Both the position numbers and the translations under genes were made by a program. The notes below the pieces were generated by a model, which was not told where the DNA came from, searched no databases, and saw only the letters and a program-made list of their open reading frames with translations. From Coprococcus aceti (GTDB lineage Bacteria > Bacillota > Clostridia > Lachnospirales > Lachnospiraceae), in contig NZ_JAOQJT010000002.1 of NCBI RefSeq assembly GCF_025567285.1, positions 434,001 through 498,000 of the forward strand: DNA of 64,000 nt, given 5' to 3'. Positions 34,771 to 44,149 of the stretch are shown piece by piece (positions within the stretch are counted from its first letter, which is position 1; every line of letters starts with the position of its first letter).

Positions 34771-36057
34771 TTAAACTTCCTTTGACTCATCTACAAGAAG
34801 CTTTGCAGCCTTCTTAACTGCTACATCCTTCTTGATGCTGTCCTTCTCTGCGTCGCCCATGAATCCCTTGATATCCTCAAGCTTCATCTGGTACTGAGCT
34901 GCCATCTTTGAAAGCTCCTCGTCAACTTCCTCGTCAGTAGCCTCAATGTTCTCAGCCTTTACTACAGCCTCAAGAACTGCTCTCTGCTGGATTCTCTTGA
35001 GTGCGTCCGGCTTGATTCTCTCCATGAGAGACTCCTCTGTAACGTTTACGATCTGCATATACTGCTCAAGGCTGATTCCCTGATACTGAAGTGTCTGAGC
35101 GAACTCATCCTTCATTCTCTTCTGCATATCCTCAACCTGTGCATCTGCAATATCCATAGTTGCGTTCTCGATAACCTTGTCAAGAACCTTTGCTTCCTTC
35201 TCGTTTGCAGCGTCTCTGTTCTTCTTTGCAAGTATCTTCTGCTTTACCTCTTCCTTGTACTGGTCAAGTGTATCGCATCCGCCTACCTCGCTTGCGAACT
35301 CATCATTGAGCTCTGGAAGCTGTGACTCTGTGATAGAGTTGATCTTGCACTTGAATACTGCCGGCTTTCCTGCAAGCTCCTCAGCCTGGTAATCCTCTGG
35401 GAATGTTACGTTAACCTCAACATCCTCTCCGATGTTCTTACCAACAAGCTGATCCTCAAATGTATCGATGAATGAATGTGAGCCAAGAACGAGCTTGTAG
35501 TTCTCACCCTTTCCACCATCAAATGGAACACCATCAACAAATCCCTCGAAGTCAAGAGTAACCTCATCGTCAAGCTGTGCTGCTCTTCCCTCTACGAGTA
35601 CCTTTCTTGCGTTCTGAAGCTGCTCCTTCTTGATGTCCTCAAGAACCTCGTCATCTGTTACTTCAACGTCGATCTTCTCAACTTCGATTCCCTTGTAATC
35701 GCCAAGTGTAACCTCAGGCTTTACAGCAACCTCTGCTGTGAATACGAAATCCTTGCCCTTGCCCATCTCTATTACGTCAATAACTGGCTGTGATGCGATC
35801 TCAAGCTCTGAAGCTACAGCCTCTTTTGGATAATACTCGTTGATCATTGCATTTGCAGCATCCTCATAGAATACTTCCGGGCCATACATCTTCTCGATGA
35901 ATGCCATTGGCACCTTGCCCTTACGGAAGCCTGGAACATTGAATCTGTTCTTTGTCTTGTTGTAAGCTGCTGTCATTGCCTTGTCAAAATCTGCTGCAGG
36001 TACTGTGATTGTAAGCTTTGCCATGCTGTGCTCAAGCTTTTCTACTGTGAAACTCAT
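34771..36057 (-). CDS. tig: Trigger factor
   Basis: 428 residues. An N-terminal ribosome-binding domain with the signature FRKGKVP (about 44-50), a central FKBP-like prolyl isomerase domain (about 150-240) and a helical C-terminal chaperone domain. It meets nascent chains at the exit tunnel. First of tig-clpP-clpX-lon-ysxC. Confidence 0.97.
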   Translation of the reverse strand: MSFTVEKLEHSMAKLTITVPAADFDKAMTAAYNKTKNRFNVPGFRKGKVPMAFIEKMYGPEVFYEDAANAMINEYYPKEAVASELEIASQPVIDVIEMGKGKDFVFTAEVAVKPEVTLGDYKGIEVEKIDVEVTDDEVLEDIKKEQLQNARKVLVEGRAAQLDDEVTLDFEGFVDGVPFDGGKGENYKLVLGSHSFIDTFEDQLVGKNIGEDVEVNVTFPEDYQAEELAGKPAVFKCKINSITESQLPELNDEFASEVGGCDTLDQYKEEVKQKILAKKNRDAANEKEAKVLDKVIENATMDIADAQVEDMQKRMKDEFAQTLQYQGISLEQYMQIVNVTEESLMERIKPDALKRIQQRAVLEAVVKAENIEATDEEVDEELSKMAAQYQMKLEDIKGFMGDAEKDSIKKDVAVKKAAKLLVDESKEV

Positions 36058-36252
36058 CTTTTTATTTCCTCCTTGAAATGTGCAAATGGTGCCTTAAGCC
36101 CTACAATTAAGGCACTCAGATAGCATCCATTTATCTTTTTCTTGTTTATATGTGTGGACAAAGTCCACATCAATCATCGATTATATCATAATGTGCAAAT
36201 GATTGTCCAGTCCATTATACTATTATTATAATACAAAGTTTTCACGACACAA

Positions 36253-36285
36253 AAGACCTGATGTATGGATCATACACCAGGTCTT
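36253..36285. terminator. Terminator between the spore protein gene and tig
   Basis: AAGACCTG/CAGGTCTT with inner GTATG/CATAC pairing. T-rich on both sides, stronger on plus. Confidence 0.8.
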
Positions 36286-36324
36286 CTTTTTGTTCGTAGA
36301 TCTAACGGAGATTATAAGCCAGGC

Positions 36325-36531
36325 TTATCTTCCTGACATCTGCTCTTCCTGTCTCTTGATCATCTGACGAACCATCTCGCCACCGATTGAACCTGACTGA
36401 GCTGATGTTAAATCTCCATTGTAGCCATCCTTAAGATCAACACCGATCTCCTTGGCTACCTCCATCTTGAACTTGTTCATAGCACTCTTTGCCTCTGGAA
36501 CACTTGTCTTGTTAGAGTTTGAACTTGCCAT
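36325..36531 (-). CDS. Alpha/beta-type small acid-soluble spore protein
   Basis: 68 residues with the family signature in KMEVAKEIGVDLKDGYNGDLTSAQSGSIGGEMVRQMI, including the GPR cleavage region (KMEVAKEIG) and the DNA-binding GGEMVRQMI. It coats spore DNA into an A-like form. It marks the host as a spore former. A forespore (SigG) promoter is expected, but I could not fix one. Confidence 0.95.
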   Translation of the reverse strand: MASSNSNKTSVPEAKSAMNKFKMEVAKEIGVDLKDGYNGDLTSAQSGSIGGEMVRQMIKRQEEQMSGR

Positions 36532-36663
36532 AACCCTGTACCTCCATATTGAAATAATTATTTAAGACTTTCGTCTTGTTAGTATTATTAACAATACGGC
36601 CTATGTTATAATGGCAATTTCTGTTATATGCCATGAACTTTTTATCTGAAAATCACTTTTCTC

Positions 36664-37731
36664 TTAATACTTCATTGGCTCCTCTTCGCCATTCATGACT
36701 CTGAGTGCGCCCTGAGCAAGTGCAAGAAGCTCATCCTCTCCTGCATATACTGTAAATGGAGCGATAAATCCTGCTCTCTTCTCAAGCTCTTCGCATGTGT
36801 GCTTTGAATATGCGATTCCACCTGTGAGGATGATCTGATCAACCTTTCCTCTGAGAACTGTTGCCATACCACCTATATCCTTGGCAACCTGCTGATAGAA
36901 TGCATCCTGAACAAGCTTTGCATGCTCATCGCCCTCATTGACAAGTTTCTCAAGATCTCTTGCATCGTTGCTTCCGATGTAAGCGTTGAAGCCGCCCTTT
37001 CCAACGAGCTTCTTCATAACCTCAGCCTGTGTATACTCGCCTGAGAAGCACATCTTTACAAGTGCTCCTGAAGGAACGCCACCTGCTCTCTCTGGTGAGA
37101 ATGCACCGTCACCGTCAAGTGCGTTGTATACATCTACTACCTTACCGTGATCATGGGCACCAACTGATACACCGCCACCCATATGTACTACGATGAGGTT
37201 CAGGTCTGTGTACTTCTTGCCAACTTCCTTTGCATATCTCTTGGCTACTGCCTTCTGGTTGAGTGCATGGAACACGCTTATTCTTGGAAGCTCAGGTACT
37301 CCTGAAAGTCTTGATGATGGCATAAGCTCATCAACAACGACTGGATCTACGATGTATGAAGGAACTCCGAGCTCATCACCGATCTCTCTTGCGAGGATAC
37401 CACCAAGGTTTGATGCATGCTGGCCCTGCTTACCGATCTTAAGATCCTCAAGAAGGTCATCGCTTACTGCGTATGTACCGCCTGGGATTGGCTTGAGCAT
37501 TCCGCCACGTCCTACACATACATCAAGTGTCTTGATGTCAAAGTTCTTCTCAGCAAGGACATCAAGAATAACCTTCTTTCTGAAGTCCTTCTGATCTACT
37601 ATCATATTGAAGCCTGCAAGCTCCTCTGTTGTATGTCTGAGTGTCTCCTCAAACAGAAGTGTCTCGTCCTCGAACACACCGATCTTTGTCGATGTTGAAC
37701 CTGGGTTTATTATAAGAATCTTATATGACAT
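36664..37731 (-). CDS. buk: Butyrate kinase
   Basis: 355 residues, ASKHA acetokinase family. It starts ILIINPGSTSTKIGVF with the phosphate-1 loop, then VVHMGGGVSVGAHDHGKVVDV and ILTGGIAYS. It makes ATP and butyrate from butyryl phosphate. It forms an operon with ptb, 33 bases upstream; GGAGG precedes ATG 37731. Confidence 0.96.
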   Translation of the reverse strand: MSYKILIINPGSTSTKIGVFEDETLLFEETLRHTTEELAGFNMIVDQKDFRKKVILDVLAEKNFDIKTLDVCVGRGGMLKPIPGGTYAVSDDLLEDLKIGKQGQHASNLGGILAREIGDELGVPSYIVDPVVVDELMPSSRLSGVPELPRISVFHALNQKAVAKRYAKEVGKKYTDLNLIVVHMGGGVSVGAHDHGKVVDVYNALDGDGAFSPERAGGVPSGALVKMCFSGEYTQAEVMKKLVGKGGFNAYIGSNDARDLEKLVNEGDEHAKLVQDAFYQQVAKDIGGMATVLRGKVDQIILTGGIAYSKHTCEELEKRAGFIAPFTVYAGEDELLALAQGALRVMNGEEEPMKY

Positions 37732-37764
37732 TTTTTAAACCTCCAAATGTTTTTTATGTATGGC

Positions 37765-38685
37765 TTATTTGTTTGCCTTAAGTGACTCTGCAACAACTGC
37801 TGCAAGTGCTATTGAGTTGAGCTTAACCTCAAATGTATCTGATCTTGATGTAAGGATTACAGGAGCATCTGTACCTGTTATGATACATCCGTTCTTACAC
37901 TGTGTTGTATGAACAAGTGTCTTGTATACAAGGTTACCTGCATGTATGTCTGGGAACAGAAGGATATCGGCATCTCCAACGATCTTTCTGTCTGTAGCTC
38001 CCTTATGGATAGCTGCCTCTGGCTCGATCGCAAGATCCATTGAAAGAGGTCCGTCAACGATACAGCCTGTGATCTCACCGTTCTCGTTCATCTTTGTGAG
38101 CTCAGCAGCCTCTACTGTTACAGGCATCTTAGGATTTACAACCTCTACTGCTGCAAGTGGAGCAACCTTTGGACAAGGTATTCCGCACGCATGAGCAACC
38201 TCTACAGAGTTCTCTATGATCGACTTCTTCTCCTCAAGTGAAGGATAAGTCATGAACGCAACATCTGTAAGGTACAGGAGTCTGTCAATACCAGGGATCT
38301 CAAATACGCATACATGTGAAAGTGGCTTACCATTTCTGAGACCAACCTCTTTGTTGAGGACACTCTTCAGGAAATCCTTTGTTGAGAGAAGTCCCTTCAT
38401 ATACATGTCAGCCTTATGATCATGAACAAGTTTCACTGCCTTAAGTGAAGCCTCTATATCATCTGGCTCATTTACGATCTCATAACCTGTAAGATCCATA
38501 CCGATCTGATCTGCGACCTCTCTGATCTTTGCCTCGTCACCCACAAGTATAGCATCTGCGATTCCCTTCTCCTTTGCTGCCTTTACAGCCTCAAGAATAG
38601 GCGCATCCTGTGCTACTGCAACTGAAACTGTCTTTCTGCTGCACTGTGAAACCTTTGCCAATAAATCATCAAAACTTTTACTCAT
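37765..38685 (-). CDS. ptb: Phosphate butyryltransferase
   Basis: 306 residues from ATG 38685. PTA_PTB family fold, with VDGPLSMDLAIEPEAA and ILLFPDIHAGN conserved. It converts butyryl-CoA to butyryl phosphate for Buk. The Ptb-Buk route, rather than butyryl-CoA:acetate CoA-transferase, is the known choice of some Coprococcus and Clostridium species. Confidence 0.95.
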   Translation of the reverse strand: MSKSFDDLLAKVSQCSRKTVSVAVAQDAPILEAVKAAKEKGIADAILVGDEAKIREVADQIGMDLTGYEIVNEPDDIEASLKAVKLVHDHKADMYMKGLLSTKDFLKSVLNKEVGLRNGKPLSHVCVFEIPGIDRLLYLTDVAFMTYPSLEEKKSIIENSVEVAHACGIPCPKVAPLAAVEVVNPKMPVTVEAAELTKMNENGEITGCIVDGPLSMDLAIEPEAAIHKGATDRKIVGDADILLFPDIHAGNLVYKTLVHTTQCKNGCIITGTDAPVILTSRSDTFEVKLNSIALAAVVAESLKANK

Positions 38686-38732
38686 CTTTCGCACCTCACG
38701 TGATATTTATTATTTATACAAGTCCATTTTGT

Positions 38733-38761
38733 ATGTTATCACTTATAAATCTAAAGGTCAA
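38733..38761 (-). promoter_or_regulatory. Promoter of ptb-buk
   Basis: TTGACC (38756-38761), 17 bases, TAACAT (38733-38738) on minus, 47 bases before the ptb start. Confidence 0.72.
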
Positions 38762-38788
38762 CCACATTGTCCCATGTTATTATTACTG

Positions 38789-41700
38789 TCATTTTGATTC
38801 TCCGGTAAATTTTTTCCTGTAAAATACGATTCCCGCAACCGAAACTACGGCAAAGCACATAAGCAGTATGACCTTCGAAACAGGATCCCGATCTCCGGTG
38901 TCCGGCGTATCAGGAGTGTTTGGTGTGTCGGGTGATGGATGTTCTTTTATTTTCTGATTTGTTATGATCACCGGATCATCCATGGTATATTCACTTTTTG
39001 ATGTGTCTATCTGAATTTTTTTGTCTGTTTTTTCGTAACCCTCCGGGGCAGCTAACTCCTCTATGCTATACGTGCCTCTGGAAAGTCCGTAAAATACAGC
39101 CTGTCCATTTTCTTCCGATTCAGCTTTTGCGATCAGAGCACCCCGGTCATCATATATGCCAAACACAGCCCCGGCAAGCGGACTGCCATCCTCCTGATCC
39201 GTCTTGAGTATATGCACCATGCCATAGTGATTTTTAACATTTATCACCGGTGGCTCATCTGCACTCTCCGGCACGCTCACCGGTATGGAATTCACCCCCG
39301 GGTCAGCAATATAACCCTTGGGAGTTCTGGTCTCCTTTATATAATACTCTCCCGGCTCGAGTCCGGTGAATTCTACACTGCCGGCTTTGTCAGTCTTTTT
39401 TGTCATGAGCTTTTCATGATCAGATGCCCTGTACAATGTGAACTCCGCATCCGCAAGAGGTGTCTCCAGAATATCATCCGTCTTGTGGACACTTATGCTC
39501 CCTCTGATCTTCTCTTTTTCTTTTGTATAAACTGTCTGTGAAGCAAGGTTCACATCCTCATGTGAAGCTACGACCTCTCCCTCATAATCCTCATCCGTAA
39601 GCACCTCATAGCAGACAAGAGCCGAACCACTTATGCTGTCAGTCGAAAACCTGAAATTCACATCCACCGTCATCTCCTCTGCATCTGCGGTAAAACATTT
39701 CTCTGACGTTGATTCATCTGCCCCAAGCGGTCTGCCCGACTCCTGTGAGACAACGCTTCCGCTCAGTTTGTATCTGTGCCCGATATCCAGCCCTTTCATA
39801 CTCACCGTGTCCGTGATATCTACAGTTTCCGCATCCGGATCAATGAACTTCGATCCGTCTTCACTGTTCTTCGCTACAGATTCTATCTCCGGCATCCTCT
39901 CATCAACTATGTCCCCAAGATCAAGCACGCACTCATCTGAATCTATTTTGAATTTTATCGGAGCAATGCTCTTATACTTTCCCTTATTTGCATCACAACG
40001 AAGCTCTGTCAATGTGTACTCTCCGTACGGCAGTGACCCTTTGGTCTTGTCCGGCTTTCCATCCCCAAACCAGATATCATCCGCAGAACTGGAGTATTCG
40101 CCATTGGCATCAGTTGTTATCTCCGCAGACTGGGTGCCATCGGAGTTCTCGACGAGGAATCTCACATTTGCGATCGCTGTCCCATCCTCGGCATCCACTT
40201 TTTTGAATTTGAAGTCACCTCTTACGACATGGTTCCCGACCACAAGCTCATAGCCATTTACCAAACGAACAGTGTCGCCATCCTGTTCTATTCTGTCCAG
40301 ATATATTCCATCTGAACTATCCTTTATAATATTGCCATCCTTTGCGCTTTTAAATATTGAATTCTCAAGCGTGTACCCTTTTGGGGCTTTTGTCTCCTGA
40401 ACCGTGATTGTTCCCGTCTGCAAAACCACATCCTCAAGGCCGCACTTACCGCTGTCATCCGTCTTAAGCGTCCAGCTCTGATCCGGCTTCTCTGGGAGCT
40501 CGTCCACGGAATTATAAAAATTCCTGTAATAATTGACTGTAAACTCAGCCCCTGACAAGACAGCATCTCCCTGAGATTTATCTCCCGTCTCCACATCCTG
40601 TTTGTATATGCTCAGATCAATCTTGCCTGAGATCACCTTGTCCCAAGTCTCCCAGCTTATTTCAAGCTCCGTGGATGTTCTGACCTCCTTGCCATCCACG
40701 GACAGGAATTCTCCTTCTTCGTTTATAACGAGCTGTGCCACAGCACTGTTTCTCTCATAGTTGTACGGAGCCCTTTCCTCATATATCCTGTATGTTCCGA
40801 ACGGCATATCTGTGATCTCATAGGTTCCAAGTCCGCCATATTCTGACATCACAACTATACCATGTCCATTCTCATCAGTCTCTATCTGAGCCACCAGAGT
40901 GCGCAGACTCTGTGTGCCGTTTTTCACTTCCATCTCAATATTGTACAGAGCTTCTCCCACACCGGCGCCGGAATCTCTGTCGGTCTTGTGCAGACTGAAC
41001 TTTCCAAGAACAGGCTTCTCTCCCGTCCATTCAATATCCATAGAAATACTGCTTGAAGCTACCGTTCCAAATAACAACTGCTGGTCATCATCTACCTGAG
41101 TGGAATCTACAGTATACACTGTAACTCCGGGGATCCCTTTACCAGACTTTACTGTGCCCGTTCCCTTATGAGCCTTCTCAGCACTGAAAAAGAATCTGTC
41201 GCCTCCCATTATAGTTACCTTACCTGTCTTGTGGATGGTGAACTCCTTTTCTCCGCTTTTCCTGATATGGAGCCATGTATCCGCCGGTACCGAGATCCTC
41301 ACTCCATTCTCAGCATCTGCCTTACACCTCATTATCCTGGTTCTTCTTCTCTTCTCACCAGTCTTCTTGTCCACATAACCGGTATAATCCTTAAGACTTA
41401 CATAATTACCGTAATTCTCTTTGCTTCCATCATCTATTATCTCTATATCTGCCTGATCTCCCTGAAGGACGATCTCATCTCGCTTTGTCTCCGATATGTA
41501 TTTATAGAATTCGTCTATAACGTCAAAATACTGTCCATGTCTTATATAATTCAAAGTCAGTGTCATGATGAGCTGTCTGTGATCTGCGGACACCCCCTTA
41601 AAACCAGACCACGCATATTCACTTCCCGGTCCATACAGAAACGCTTTCTGAAGCAGTCTGTCATTTGTCACGGAAAATGCCACCTTGTCCGTGCTCTTAA

Positions 41701-42028
41701 CTTCATATTTCTTATGATCGCCGCAGTATGCCCTGTACTCTACACCATCCTTATGCACCGTGTAATGCCTCGTGTATGGCATCCCATTGTAAAACACCAC
41801 ATCGCCGCTTAGGATGCAGTCCACATCTTCATAACTTATCTCATATCCGGCCATAGCCGCAATTCCATCCGTTGAGGTGGCCATAACATCAGTATGCCTG
41901 CTTTTCTCCCCGGCATACAGTTCGTCAGCACTTGACCTTGTACTGAACCTATGATAAAAAACCACACCGGCCACACATACGGCCAGAAGAACAGCCAGCA
42001 GAATCTTATATACATACAATCTTTTCAT
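38789..42028 (-). CDS. Sortase-anchored surface protein with thioester, SpaA/Cna-B and VaFE-type domains
   Basis: 1079 residues. Signal/anchor helix at about 8-25. A thioester-domain pattern has Cys102 (AYCGDHKK) and Gln152 (HRQLIMT). Several SpaA/Cna-B isopeptide domains follow with GKFSLHKTD, GDFKFKKVD, GSISVHKTD and GMVHILKTD, each later closed by a YxIxE-type strand. A VaFE-like domain lies between about 715 and 850 (SVAKNSEDGSKFIDPDAETV). The C terminus has Pro/Asp/Thr repeats, a PDTGD sorting signal at 1042-1046, a hydrophobic helix and RKK. It is a probable covalent adhesin tip or pilin-like stalk. No sortase is in the window, so a housekeeping sortase must act. It lies beside the integrated element. 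Confidence 0.88.
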   Translation of the reverse strand: MKRLYVYKILLAVLLAVCVAGVVFYHRFSTRSSADELYAGEKSRHTDVMATSTDGIAAMAGYEISYEDVDCILSGDVVFYNGMPYTRHYTVHKDGVEYRAYCGDHKKYEVKSTDKVAFSVTNDRLLQKAFLYGPGSEYAWSGFKGVSADHRQLIMTLTLNYIRHGQYFDVIDEFYKYISETKRDEIVLQGDQADIEIIDDGSKENYGNYVSLKDYTGYVDKKTGEKRRRTRIMRCKADAENGVRISVPADTWLHIRKSGEKEFTIHKTGKVTIMGGDRFFFSAEKAHKGTGTVKSGKGIPGVTVYTVDSTQVDDDQQLLFGTVASSSISMDIEWTGEKPVLGKFSLHKTDRDSGAGVGEALYNIEMEVKNGTQSLRTLVAQIETDENGHGIVVMSEYGGLGTYEITDMPFGTYRIYEERAPYNYERNSAVAQLVINEEGEFLSVDGKEVRTSTELEISWETWDKVISGKIDLSIYKQDVETGDKSQGDAVLSGAEFTVNYYRNFYNSVDELPEKPDQSWTLKTDDSGKCGLEDVVLQTGTITVQETKAPKGYTLENSIFKSAKDGNIIKDSSDGIYLDRIEQDGDTVRLVNGYELVVGNHVVRGDFKFKKVDAEDGTAIANVRFLVENSDGTQSAEITTDANGEYSSSADDIWFGDGKPDKTKGSLPYGEYTLTELRCDANKGKYKSIAPIKFKIDSDECVLDLGDIVDERMPEIESVAKNSEDGSKFIDPDAETVDITDTVSMKGLDIGHRYKLSGSVVSQESGRPLGADESTSEKCFTADAEEMTVDVNFRFSTDSISGSALVCYEVLTDEDYEGEVVASHEDVNLASQTVYTKEKEKIRGSISVHKTDDILETPLADAEFTLYRASDHEKLMTKKTDKAGSVEFTGLEPGEYYIKETRTPKGYIADPGVNSIPVSVPESADEPPVINVKNHYGMVHILKTDQEDGSPLAGAVFGIYDDRGALIAKAESEENGQAVFYGLSRGTYSIEELAAPEGYEKTDKKIQIDTSKSEYTMDDPVIITNQKIKEHPSPDTPNTPDTPDTGDRDPVSKVILLMCFAVVSVAGIVFYRKKFTGESK

Positions 42029-42410
42029 AATCTCTTCCTTTCTGTTTGAATTTCAGCCCATTCATAACCGTATCCGGTAAGAGCCGTCTTCATGAATCTG
42101 TTTAGCTGTTTTATGTGCACAAAAAAAGCTTACGTGCATTAAAAAGCACGCAAGCTTCATTGTCAATAGAATGGCAAACATTCCTCAACAAAGCGAATTT
42201 CCACTGAAAATCACCCGTTTTTTACATGGTCTGTATATTTTGATCTCATTTGTAAATGTCAATTTTGATACCTACAATTCTTTAACACCTAACTGGTATT
42301 ATAAAGTGTTACGATAAAATCCGCAATGCCTTGATTTTACTACAGTTTTGGCAAGTGAGCTTTCCCTTAGACTTTCCCTTATGTTATATCCTTTTCCCTT
42401 GTGTTACGAC
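42029..42410. other. Intergenic region upstream of the surface protein, to the element boundary
   Basis: No open frame of note. It holds the palindrome/promoter at 42126-42166 and, near the element, three CTTTCCCTT-like copies (42360, 42372, 42392). The last belongs to a 16-base arm that matches the far side of the element in reverse complement. Confidence 0.5.
42126..42166 (-). promoter_or_regulatory. Promoter overlapped by a 12-bp palindrome, upstream of the surface protein
   Basis: On minus TTGACA (42161-42166), 17 bases, TTTAAT (42138-42143). The inverted repeat AAGCTTACGTGC/GCACGCAAGCTT (42126-42137, 42146-42157) covers the spacer and -10. Read as RNA it would be a hairpin followed by TTTTTTT, so operator and terminator are both possible. 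Confidence 0.55.
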
Positions 42411-42436
42411 ACCTCATAAGGGCAAAAACAAGGGAA
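42411..42436. repeat. Left attachment site core
   Basis: 26 bp starting ACCTCATAAGGGCAAAAAC, identical to 58635-58660. The chromosomal arm TATCCTTTTCCCTTGT lies at 42387-42402. Confidence 0.85.
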
Positions 42437-42541
42437 GCAAAATCCGGTAACAGCTAATAACATTATATAAATCACATAATCGGCTGGAACTGGTCAAGAT
42501 GCTTCTACAACTGAAACAGATAAGAGAAAGGACTTTGCAAT

Positions 42542-42784
42542 ATGAATATCGTTCATGCAGAATATAATAAATATCACAACATCATAGACATCAATTATTA
42601 CAATGGCTACATACTTCGGATTGACTGTGGCAAGGCAGAAGATGGATTGATTACTACTCCTAACTCTCAACGAATGTTGGATGCACTGGCGATTGACAAT
42701 CCACTAGAATATGCCCGTTTGTATCTTGATTCAGAAATGCAAGATTGGGTGAATGCGATGAATATGGAATGGTATAGCACTTGA
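42542..42784 (+). CDS. DUF6061-like small protein
   Basis: 80 residues. The N-terminal beta segment (IIDINYYNGYILRIDCGKAED) and a C-terminal helix (NPLEYARLYLDSEM) match the DUF6061 pattern found near the ends of mobile elements in gut Firmicutes. Function unknown. ATG at 42542 has AAAGGA upstream. It is read toward the cargo operon and meets it at a shared hairpin. Confidence 0.65.
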   Translation: MNIVHAEYNKYHNIIDINYYNGYILRIDCGKAEDGLITTPNSQRMLDALAIDNPLEYARLYLDSEMQDWVNAMNMEWYST

Positions 42785-42871
42785 TAAAAGAACATAAAAA
42801 TGAGAAGAAATCTGTCAAAAGTATTTCTATAAAATACGATATTTCTTTAGCCCTTCCATAAATAATGAAAT

Positions 42872-42917
42872 AGAGCCGATAACTCACAATCGAAATAACG
42901 AGTGATTCATCGGCTCT
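42872..42917. terminator. Hairpin between convergent cargo genes
   Basis: AGAGCCGAT/ATCGGCTCT with inner TCAC/GTGA. It lies between the DUF6061 gene (plus) and the P1 operon end (minus). Confidence 0.75.
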
Positions 42918-42964
42918 ATATTTTATGGTTATGGATATCATGAGTATCGCTTTATATGCAATTG

Positions 42965-43327
42965 CTATTTTGTTAATTCCCAATATTTATGACCCATAAA
43001 GAAGATTGTTAATTCGTTTTGATCTACTTCTATCTCAAAATTCACGCTATTATCTCTCTGTTCCACAAAAATCATATTTGAGGAAGATATGCTATATAAT
43101 ACATTGCCACAGGTAATACCCAATTCGGGCATATCTTTGTTTACAACAAGTCCTCCATTTTCTTGAAAGGTAAACACTTCCTCTGCATTTGCATTCTTCC
43201 ATGTACCAATAATATTTTTTTTATTCTGAATGTGCTTTATTTTTCCAACACATACAACGATAAGTATAGCTACACTTACAATTAAAGCAATGCCTACAAC
43301 ACTCTTTGCCAATTTCTTTTTATTCAA
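42965..43327 (-). CDS. Small membrane-anchored exported protein
   Basis: 120 residues with one N-terminal helix (VVGIALIVSVAILIVVCVG, about 10-28) and a short beta-rich outer domain starting IIGTWKNANAEEVFTFQENGG, which resembles lipocalin-like small lipoproteins. Start is TTG at 43327 with GGAGAT ten bases upstream. Last gene of the P1 cargo group; there is a 138-base gap before it. Function unknown. Confidence 0.6.
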   Translation of the reverse strand: MNKKKLAKSVVGIALIVSVAILIVVCVGKIKHIQNKKNIIGTWKNANAEEVFTFQENGGLVVNKDMPELGITCGNVLYSISSSNMIFVEQRDNSVNFEIEVDQNELTIFFMGHKYWELTK

Positions 43328-43465
43328 TTTCTATTATCTCCATTTTTAGTTTCTTTAAGATTGAATGATTCCATATTGCTTAATTCAGTATCTCCATGAA
43401 TTTCTAACATTGATACGCTTCTCACAGGAAATAGAATAGGAGAGATTCATTCATAAATAATTAAA

Positions 43466-44149
43466 TCATTCATACTTACCTGAATTTGTAATGTTTTTCC
43501 ATATTTTCTCATAATTATCTACTATAGTTTTTTCTGAGGTCAAAAATGCAAACATAGATATACTTGAATAGAGAGTTTCCGCCGAATCAAAAACCACACA
43601 ACTTTCATCATGAGTTAGATTTCTCTTTGAATATATTTCCGATACAGGCATAAATGAATTTTCTTCCTCTTTGGTGTATTTATACCCATCAATACATCCT
43701 AGATTTTTTAAAAATATTAAATAAGTATCTTCGGTCTTCAGATATTGCCATCCGTTAGTGTAAAATTCTTCACCTCTAACAAATGATACAGGTTCTATAA
43801 TGTAAATACAGTCACCTACTGAAAGATTAGCAGAATTATCCTTATAGATTTCCTCTATTTTTACCATTGTTTTTGTTGATCGTAAACTCATTTCACGAGA
43901 ATTTGTTACAGTTATACGAGCTATTAAAGAAGAATCTTTTTCCATATCATCCAATGAGTAATTACTTTCATTGTTAAAGTAAGAAGTTTTCTGCCCTCCT
44001 GTATAGAAAATTTCCATAGCTGTATTTTCTGATAAAGCAATATCAGGATCATGAACCCCTGTAGTTGTTTTTATCCCAGTCTTTCCATAGAATAAGGCTG
44101 TCACCATACAAATGATTACAACACAGATAGTTAATACAAATTTCTTCAT
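43466..44149 (-). CDS. Exported protein of unknown function
   Basis: 227 residues with an N-terminal signal-anchor helix (about 4-21) and no lipobox. The core (SSLIARITVTNSREM, then KIEEIYKDNSANLSVGDCIYIIEP) resembles the lipoprotein at 49192-49863, which has a matching VFVAKVVSCDGTEY and VLENIKGE. The two may be distant paralogs driven by P1 and P2. Its ATG overlaps the ATPase stop by one base. Confidence 0.6.
   Translation of the reverse strand: MKKFVLTICVVIICMVTALFYGKTGIKTTTGVHDPDIALSENTAMEIFYTGGQKTSYFNNESNYSLDDMEKDSSLIARITVTNSREMSLRSTKTMVKIEEIYKDNSANLSVGDCIYIIEPVSFVRGEEFYTNGWQYLKTEDTYLIFLKNLGCIDGYKYTKEEENSFMPVSEIYSKRNLTHDESCVVFDSAETLYSSISMFAFLTSEKTIVDNYEKIWKNITNSGKYE

Noticed and set aside
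36541..36660. SigG promoter for the spore protein gene
   Set aside because: CATTATA occurs as a possible -10, but no correctly spaced -35 could be fixed.
42126..42157. Invertible promoter (phase switch)
   Set aside because: The inverted repeats enclose only eight bases, so no promoter could be flipped between them.
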